Below the pieces are notes generated by a model, which worked only from the letters and a program-made list of their open reading frames with translations, did not search any database and was not told the origin of the DNA. DNA of 64,000 nt, taken from the NCBI RefSeq assembly GCF_964340395.1, contig NC_135566.1, positions 15,118,501 to 15,182,500 of the forward strand, read 5' to 3'. This DNA comes from Glandiceps talaboti (Eukaryota > Hemichordata > Enteropneusta > Spengelidae). Shown piece by piece: positions 61,393 through 64,000 of this stretch (its first letter is position 1; every line of letters begins with the position of its first letter). Both the position numbers and the translations under genes were made by a program.

Positions 61393-64000
61393 CATACATA
61401 CATACATACATACATACATACATACATACATTTGTTTGACACAATGACTTACTCATAATATCGTACACTAGGGACAGTACTGAATCACCTGTGGGTAAAC
61501 AGATTTGTGTAGCAGTAGTACACATAGTATGGCGCAATAAATCCAATCAAATTGAATTTTTGGGTCCATACCAAAAATCAGCACCCCAATGAATCACAAT
61601 ACAACTTATAGATAAAATAGACCTCTGATTGACATGTACAATGTCTAATTATTGGTATTTTAACAATTTCCAGTGAATATATTGTTGGATGTCTGATCGA
61701 ATACATAATATCCCAGTTACAGCCAGTGTTTGTTTAATGTTTCAACAGTAAATATTCACTGGATAATGCACTTCTTTTAGTAAAATACTAGAACATCTGA
61801 TTATCATGTACAGTGGGATAATTTATTATCAAAGATAAACCAGTAACTATTCTGGTATAAATACCACTCTGGTTTCCAGCCTTCCATTTACTGAGATAGA
61901 CACAAACTAAATCTATTGTTCTTCAATGTGGTAGATTACACAAGTGGGTGATAGTGGTTCCTCTGTTGTGTGAATCTAATCACCCTGTGATCTAGATTGT
62001 GTAAACATTGGAAGTCCCAAAACAGTACACTGCACGTTTATGAAACTCTGTCAATAAAACTCTGCAATGCCTCCCTACTGAAACTATCACTAAACCAATG
62101 TCCATTCAATAGCTTACCACTGTTGTATGAATATGTTATGACAATAGATTGAGTTTGTGTCTATCTTGGAAAACCGAAGGCTGGATTACCAGAATAATAC
62201 AATGTACATCTAATTATATACCAATAGAAGACAAAGTCTTCTGACAAAAGTGAAATGTCAAAATCATTTTTAAAAAGTCCACAGTTACAGGTTCATTTTA
62301 AATACCTTATTGTAGCATTCTAATGCTTCTTTGAACAATTTCTTCTGAAAATATTTGTTACCAGTCTGTCTCAGATCAGCAGCAGTTTTTTCATCTTTCT
62401 TGGTTCCTGCTTTTGAACTAAGATTCTTAAGGAACTCCTCCAAAACTTGTAAAGAGCTATAACATGAAAGTGTTGAATGGTTAATACATGTACACTTTAT
62501 CAAATTTATACATTCTGACCCCATTCATTTCTTTGGCTTCTAAACATACATGTACTTTGTGGTGGGGGTGGTGGTGGTGGGGGTGGTTGCAGTGTCACAG
62601 CAGTGATGATGTTGGTGGCAGTGGCAGTGGTGATGGTGGTTGCAGCAGTGGCAGTGGTGATGGTGGTTGCGGCGATGGCAGTGGTGATGGTGGTGGCAGT
62701 GGTGGTGGTGATTGCGATGATGGCAGTGGTGATGGCGGTGGCAGTGGTGATGGTGGTGGCAGTGGTGATGGTGGTGGTGGCAGTGATGGTGATGGTGGTG
62801 GTGGTGGTGGTGATGGTCGCATTGGCAGTGATGGTGGCAGTGGTGGTGGTGGCGATGGTGGCAGTGACACCAGTGATGGTGGTGGCAGTGTTAGTGGTGG
62901 CAGCAATAGTGGTGCCGGATGTGGCTGTAATGAATTGAAAGTATCACCATCATGTTCACATACACTTTTTTTTTTACCTTTTTAAAGTTTTAACTATTAT
63001 CATTTGGTTTTGTGAAGAAACATAGAATTAACTGAGGCCAATCAGGCAACCACCACTATCACCACAACCACTGCCACCACCATCACCACTGCCACCGTCG
63101 CAATCACCATCACCACTGCCATTGCCGCAACCACCATCACCACCGTCACCACCATCACCACTGCCACTGCTGCAACCACCATCACCACTGCCACCAACAT
63201 CATCACTGCCACCACCCCCACCACCACCACCACCAATTTACCATCACCATCACTGTCATCGCCAATATAATATTCTCCTTTGTTCGTGACTTCTTCTTTA
63301 TTATCACAATCACTACAATAAACATTCAAATTAAAACTAAATTCTTGCTGTCATGTGCAATCTTGTGTTGGGTTCTTCACCCCTTATTAGAGGGCTGGCC
63401 GATAGGGTGCCACACCACGACCCATGACATCTCCAATAAGTTCTAGCCGGGACTTCAAGAAATTGGGGTACTAGTATATCTTTGTACTGGTTGAATAGGC
63501 TTATACCCCTAGGCCTGTTTGCACTATCCAGTAGAACCGACCACAGTCGATTCTTACACACCAATAACCGGATCAATACGTCCGGATCCTGATGCAAGTT
63601 CAGTCTACCATAGGCCAATGTCGTCCTACTTGCAAATGGTGTACGGGACGCGATACTGATAATGTCCCTCGACACCAGAAGAGAGAGTCAATGCCAGAAT
63701 CGAGTCCCGACCCACTCCGTCCGCAAACAGGAGAAAGGCCATCGAGTGAACGTATAAATATGATGACAAACCATACACCCTCCACCCACGTGAAGGGTCT
63801 ACGGACAAACAGTGCATGTGCACTTAAATGCGATAATATTTTACCTTTCATCAAGACGTCCCTGACATTCAGTAATTCTTTGAACGTTGCTCTTTGCATT
63901 CTGGAAATGTTCATAGGCGGGATTCTGACGTGTAGACTTGTAAATTTGCTTCACCACGTCTTGCCAAGGACAAGGGTTGAGTTCACAACTCGGGTCGTGA
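45624..64000 (-). CDS. SMYD4: SMYD4-like SET and MYND domain protein, 17 exons, 5' end outside window
   Basis: Joined exons (minus strand, 5' to 3'): 64000-63845, 62456-62306, 61116-60958, 60540-60417, 59324-59268, 58921-58867, 57735-57597, 57158-57031, 56817-56712, 56054-55842, 54640-54174, 51033-50960, 50112-49865, 49265-49199, 47544-47431, 46340-46217, 45765-45624. All junctions are AG/GT and phases agree, giving 840 residues to the TAA stop; vertebrate SMYD4 is about 800, so little is missing. Visible-product numbering: N-terminal TPRs about 77-215; SET N-part about 255-300; MYND zinc ligands C310, C313, C324, C327, C333, C337, H346, C350; insert about 359-540; SET core with NHSCDPN at 575-581 and GQEILHCYG near 602-610; post-SET CHCxxC at 633-638 plus a second cysteine cluster; C-terminal TPR-like helices 693-840. 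Known of the family: S-adenosylmethionine-dependent protein lysine methyltransferase, nuclear/cytoplasmic, linked to heart and muscle development. Activity here is inferred from retained motifs. The initiator codon is upstream of the window. Confidence 0.96.
46217..46340 (-). CDS. SMYD4: SMYD4 exon P, C-terminal helical domain
   Basis: The acceptor is TTGCATACAG and the donor TCAACAG|GTGAGT; phase 1 in, 2 out, residues 753-793. It contains KKAIKYLKLSIETVEITYG and ELANELTKLAQILFN, a TPR pair conserved in SMYD-family C-terminal domains. Confidence 0.95.
46429..46512. mobile_element. Short hairpin MITE, copy with 10-bp target duplication (SMYD4 intron)
   Basis: 84 bp starting TAGTCTGTAAGGTACGC and ending CATATCTTACAGTCT. 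Related in sequence to the 44.8-kb copy, including GGGGCGCCCTCA. The flanking direct repeat AGAAATGAAC is exact at 46419-46428 and 46513-46522. Confidence 0.75.
47431..47544 (-). CDS. SMYD4: SMYD4 exon O, C-terminal helical domain
   Basis: The acceptor is TTTGATTGCAG and the donor CTGG|GTGAGA; phase 1/1, residues 715-752. It contains HHQQLAETQDCLARCYVTLG, which matches the EIADGLARACAALG-type TPR helix of vertebrate SMYD4. Confidence 0.95.
47733..47843. repeat. AGGTCA direct repeats in a small tandem duplication
   Basis: Four AGGTCA copies spaced by one base at 47733-47759 and two at 47831-47843. Each cluster is preceded by TGACATTCA and followed by related sequence with ATGTTGTTA. DR1 spacing matches RXR-type nuclear receptor sites; it may equally be a 7-bp microsatellite. 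Confidence 0.85.
47950..48280 (-). repeat. Interspersed repeat, copy 2 (inverted relative to 61.4 kb)
   Basis: The reverse complement matches 61443-61760 over most of its length with small indels. It lies in the intron between SMYD4 exons N and O; copy 1 lies in the intron between exons B and C. Confidence 0.75.
48929..48973. repeat. (CA)n microsatellite
   Basis: About 22 pure CA units in the intron between SMYD4 exons N and O. Confidence 0.97.
49199..49265 (-). CDS. SMYD4: SMYD4 exon N
   Basis: The acceptor is CTTCACAG and the donor TTCAAG|GTGAAT; phase 0 in, 1 out. It encodes LADQSRKLFLQAVELLELDQ (residues 693-712), an amphipathic helix pair at the start of the C-terminal TPR-like domain. 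Confidence 0.9.
49865..50112 (-). CDS. SMYD4: SMYD4 exon M, post-SET zinc cluster
   Basis: The acceptor is TGTATTTTCAG and the donor TACAAG|GTAAAT; phase 1 in, 0 out, residues 610-692. It opens with GPH and the conserved helix ERQRSLREQYFFDCHCTAC. That is the CxCxxC post-SET zinc motif, followed by MCNKC and HCVNPNC. Confidence 0.97.
50388..50850. repeat. 64-bp tandem satellite with alternating variants (SMYD4 intron)
   Basis: Copies start at 50388, 50452, 50516, 50580 and 50644. Two variants alternate: ATTATGGGAG with TATCTCAAAAGG, and ATTATAAGAG with TATGTCAAAAGG, so the true period is a 128-bp dimer. The fifth copy decays and is followed by two looser units containing ATCAGATATGGTAAATTC. 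Confidence 0.92.
50960..51033 (-). CDS. SMYD4: SMYD4 exon L, end of SET domain
   Basis: The acceptor is GTCGCCAACAG and the donor TTATG|GTAAGC; phase 2 in, 1 out, residues 585-609. It encodes LTIRATRKINKGQEILHCY, matching the GEEI..CYG catalytic-tyrosine motif of SET. It was found by searching between exons K and M; the phases fit exactly on both sides. Confidence 0.96.
51170..51550. mobile_element. PIF/Harbinger-like MITE, copy 2 (in SMYD4 intron)
   Basis: 381 bp with TTA on both sides (51167-51169, 51551-51553). The terminal inverted repeats are clear: the left end GGCACCATCA..TAAATTCTTTGTTTGC mirrors the right end GCAAACAAAGTATTTA..TGATGGAGCC over about 30 bp. Same orientation as copy 1. 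It lies 136 bp upstream, on the coding strand, of the exon L acceptor. Confidence 0.87.
52443..52606. mobile_element. Hairpin MITE-like element, 164 bp (SMYD4 intron)
   Basis: The left arm, CCACTCCAGCAAATAGAGAC onward (about 41 bp), pairs with the right arm ending GTCTCTATTTCCTTGAGTGG with only a few mismatches. The spacer is about 85 bp. No open frame. Confidence 0.75.
54174..54640 (-). CDS. SMYD4: SMYD4 exon K, SET core with NHSC
   Basis: The acceptor is TTTTATTTTCAG and the donor GCAAG|GTAAGT; phase 0 in, 2 out, residues 430-584. It is the longest exon. An Asn/Asp/Glu-rich low-conservation insert is followed by HHMLQLRCNVHAI and then YPTASLMNHSCDPNVIA, the SET motif that lines the cofactor and substrate site. 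Confidence 0.97.
54751..55002. mobile_element. Foldback element, 252 bp (SMYD4 intron)
   Basis: Two arms of about 110-120 bp facing each other with almost no spacer. The left arm starts GTAATGGAATTT and includes CTCACAGAGTCAAAATA, AAGCAAATC and ATTGTCACATGTCT. The right arm is its imperfect reverse complement, ending AAATTCCATTAC. No unambiguous target duplication. Confidence 0.8.
55370..55825 (-). mobile_element. Decayed non-LTR retrotransposon reverse transcriptase fragment
   Basis: Minus strand, inside an SMYD4 intron. The frame around 55790-55740 reads FKTALVKPLLKK; after small shifts comes LKNFCPVSNLSFLSKVLE, then LQFAYKPHHSTETAL and ILDLSAAFDTIDNDILL. These are the RT palm motifs of CR1/RTE-type LINEs (FKTA.V.PLLKK, PVSNL.FLSK.LE, FRP.HSTETAL, LDLSAAFDTIDH). 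At least two frameshifts are present. Homology stops after about 100 residues, before the YxDD box, and a different AT-rich tail (AATAAAGATATT on the minus strand) follows. It is an inactive 5'- and 3'-truncated relic. Confidence 0.9.
55842..56054 (-). CDS. SMYD4: SMYD4 exon J, insert between MYND and SET core
   Basis: The acceptor is TTTCTTTGCAG and the donor ACCATG|GTAAGC; phase 0/0, residues 359-429. The start VDTFGLISLRIVLKAG matches the hydrophobic helix after MYND in SMYD4. The rest is acidic and variable. A retrotransposon fragment begins about 17 bp past the donor. Confidence 0.93.
56712..56817 (-). CDS. SMYD4: SMYD4 exon I, MYND zinc finger core
   Basis: The acceptor is CCTTCCAG and the donor ACAT|GTAAAG; residues 323-358. 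It reads CPQCCDVRYCSDAC, then HWLEC, completing the C6HC MYND pattern. A shorter end at a GTTAGT just after CQE looks like a donor but would remove the HxxxC ligands. The longer exon restores them and runs in phase 0 into exon J. Confidence 0.9.
57031..57158 (-). CDS. SMYD4: SMYD4 exon H, SET N-part and first MYND cysteines
   Basis: The acceptor is TGATATTTCAG and the donor ATACC|GTAAGT; phase 0 in, 2 out, residues 281-322. It encodes LQVGDVVVQEDPYVAVL (the GE.v..E.p.v SET-N motif) followed by HCYQC, the first MYND zinc-ligand pair. Confidence 0.96.
57597..57735 (-). CDS. SMYD4: SMYD4 exon G, start of SET N-part
   Basis: The acceptor is CTTTACAG and the donor CTATTT|GTAAGT; phase 2 in, 0 out, residues 234-280. 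It holds a Lys/Thr/Glu-rich linker and then VVLSYNEEYGRHLF, the equivalent of the GRYL strand that opens the SET N-lobe in vertebrate SMYD4. The second glycine of the canonical GxG motif is not kept, as in other SMYD4 proteins. Confidence 0.93.
57914..58487. mobile_element. Inverted-repeat element, about 574 bp (SMYD4 intron)
   Basis: The left arm carries AAACAATTTTATCATGGTTT, CCTACTTGAAAAA, GACCAAGTCTGTGTTTGTAA. The right arm carries the reverse complement (TTACAAACGCACACTTGGTC, TTTTTTCAAGTAGGAAACC). Arms are about 95 bp. A (TTA)n tract lies in the unpaired centre. Confidence 0.72.
58867..58921 (-). CDS. SMYD4: SMYD4 exon F (55-bp micro-exon)
   Basis: The acceptor TTCTTCCTCACAG has a good pyrimidine tract; the donor is ACAAG|GTACTG. 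Phase 1 in, 2 out. It encodes ASSSTKELDKLMSRCQNT, a weakly conserved linker helix (residues 216-233). It is supported by frame continuity on both sides. Confidence 0.8.
59013..59200. repeat. (CA)n-(ACAT)n compound microsatellite
   Basis: (CA)n to 59064, then (ACAT)n. Near 59145-59165 the phase switches through ACGTACGTATGTACGTAC, a short palindrome inside the array. It lies in the intron between SMYD4 exons E and F, about 70 bp from the exon E donor. Confidence 0.97.
59268..59324 (-). CDS. SMYD4: SMYD4 exon E (57-bp micro-exon)
   Basis: The acceptor at TTTGTGATCAG was chosen over a second CAG eight bases downstream because only it keeps the phase (G|CT = Ala). The donor is AAAG|GTAAGA. It encodes AFQKALELCKLSDSEEPTK, finishing the TPR helix; residues 197-215. 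Confidence 0.85.
60128..60256. repeat. 81-bp tandem duplication
   Basis: The block CACTGGCAGAAAACAGTTCA with TGCATACCATTACACTAATT recurs 81 bases later with three or four changes. Intronic in SMYD4. Confidence 0.85.
60331..60351. repeat. G21 homopolymer in SMYD4 intron
   Basis: Twenty-one consecutive G (C on the coding strand), about 65 bp downstream of the exon D donor. Confidence 0.95.
60417..60540 (-). CDS. SMYD4: SMYD4 exon D, TPR continuation
   Basis: The acceptor is CCCCAAAG and the donor CTGGAAG|GTCAGA; phase 0 in, 1 out, residues 156-196. GYPERLQSKLYQRKGQCY matches the strongly conserved GYPERLQ segment of SMYD4 proteins. Confidence 0.95.
60958..61116 (-). CDS. SMYD4: SMYD4 exon C, TPR with 15-residue duplication
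   Basis: The acceptor is ATGAACAG and the donor TATAAG|GTTTGT; phase 0/0, residues 103-155. The C-terminal part, FAYANRSAVLYHLAQYK, is the conserved TPR2 of SMYD4. It is preceded by an acidic/basic insert made of two 15-residue units, SGVKSEKEDSQSSLR and SEVKDEKAESQLSFA, which lengthens the loop between the helices. Confidence 0.95.
61251..61430. repeat. (ACAT)n-(CGCA/CACA)n-(ACAT)n compound microsatellite
   Basis: Two (ACAT)n blocks flank a block of CGCA and CACA units. This explains the open frames with Tyr-Ile-His-Thr repeats here. Confidence 0.97.
61443..61760 (+). repeat. Interspersed repeat, copy 1 (SMYD4 intron)
   Basis: Shares a long diverged match with the reverse complement of 47950-48280. 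Shared blocks include ATATCGTACAC, GTAAACA.ATTTGTGTAGC, CAAAAATCAGCA, AATGAATCACA and AGATAAAATAGACCTCT. Family not identified. Confidence 0.75.
61849..62195. mobile_element. Foldback element, about 347 bp (SMYD4 intron)
   Basis: The left arm (ATTCTGGTA..., GAGATAGACACAAACTAAAT, CTATTGTTCTTCA) mirrors the right arm (...GACAATAGATTGAGTTTGTG, TACCAGAAT) over about 85 bp. No coding capacity. Confidence 0.7.
62306..62456 (-). CDS. SMYD4: SMYD4 exon B, first TPR helix pair
   Basis: The acceptor is TTATAG and the donor AATAAG|GTATTT; phase 2 in, 0 out. It encodes residues 52-102. TGNKYFQKKLFKEALECYNK is a classic TPR helix A/B signature, matching the GN.KF...Y..A...Y segment at the start of SMYD4. 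Confidence 0.95.
62556..62915. repeat. GGTGAT/GGCAGT tandem tract (G-rich plus strand)
   Basis: Imperfect units such as GGCAGTGGTGATGGTGGT (18 bp). Because the period is a multiple of three, several frames stay open for over 100 codons; these are not genes. It lies in the intron between SMYD4 exons A and B. Confidence 0.95.
63046..63236. repeat. ATCACC/ACTGCC tandem tract (C-rich plus strand)
   Basis: The reverse-complement counterpart of the 62556-62915 tract: units such as CCACCATCACCACTGCC. The two tracts face each other across about 130 bp of ordinary sequence. Confidence 0.95.
63845..64000 (-). CDS. SMYD4: SMYD4 exon A (most 5' in window, truncated by window edge)
   Basis: Reads in frame from the window edge with no methionine and ends at GAAAG|GTAAAA, leaving two bases (AG). 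These join the C of the next exon to make Ser, so the phase fits. It encodes visible residues 1-51, including PWQDVVKQIY, the pre-TPR region that is poorly conserved in the family. It is assigned mainly from splice phase and position, so it is the least certain exon. Confidence 0.75.

Noticed and set aside
62488-62985. 165-codon plus-strand open frame rich in Gly/Asp/Ser, and overlapping 103-111 codon frames
   Set aside because: They arise wholly from the GGTGAT/GGCAGT tandem tract whose period is a multiple of three, and they lie in an SMYD4 intron.
63042-63329. 95-codon minus-strand frame of Val/Met/Ala repeats
   Set aside because: Product of the ATCACC/ACTGCC tract, with no protein-like composition.
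63337-63914. Several minus-strand frames of 65-112 codons next to SMYD4 exon A
   Set aside because: Mutually overlapping frames in intron sequence; only the segment right of 63845 joins SMYD4 in phase.

Overview
The window is animal (metazoan) nuclear DNA. It is AT-rich and mostly non-coding. Short exons are joined by GT-AG introns, and the introns and flanks are packed with microsatellites, degenerate tandem arrays and small foldback or MITE-like elements. Nothing prokaryotic is present. The two genes, the frequent TACATGTA-type palindromes and the style of repeats suggest a marine invertebrate (lophotrochozoan, hemichordate, echinoderm or cephalochordate). I cannot fix the species.

Layout. 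Both genes lie on the minus strand, in tandem. (1) Right third, 45.6-64.0 kb: a nearly complete SMYD4 gene (TPR, split SET with MYND zinc finger, post-SET cysteine cluster, C-terminal TPR-like helices). Seventeen coding exons can be joined with every intron phase consistent. They give 840 codons from the window edge to the TAA stop; only the initiator end lies beyond 64.0 kb. (2) 43.46-45.49 kb: a short intergenic spacer of about 2 kb holding several MITE-like elements. (3) 21.9-43.46 kb: the 5' end of a TTC28-like gene. It has a CpG-rich promoter patch with a YY1-type motif, an 11-codon first exon, a 21-kb first intron and a second exon carrying the first TPR unit. (4) 1-21.9 kb: no exon recognised. 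This is most simply the start of a very long second TTC28 intron, rich in degenerate tandem arrays.

The genes do not form a pathway. SMYD4 is a SET/MYND lysine methyltransferase family member and TTC28 is a giant TPR scaffold. Their head-to-tail closeness is the only relation visible here.

Repeats carry most of the novelty. They include a PIF/Harbinger-like MITE present twice with TTA duplications, a short hairpin MITE family with 9-10 bp target duplications, several long foldbacks, a decayed non-LTR reverse transcriptase fragment abutting an SMYD4 splice donor, a 64-bp satellite with alternating variants, a 54-bp minisatellite, and two facing GGTGAT/ATCACC tracts. I found no convincing new gene system. 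The long open frames over (CATA)n, (CA)n and (GGTGAT)n repeats are artefacts.
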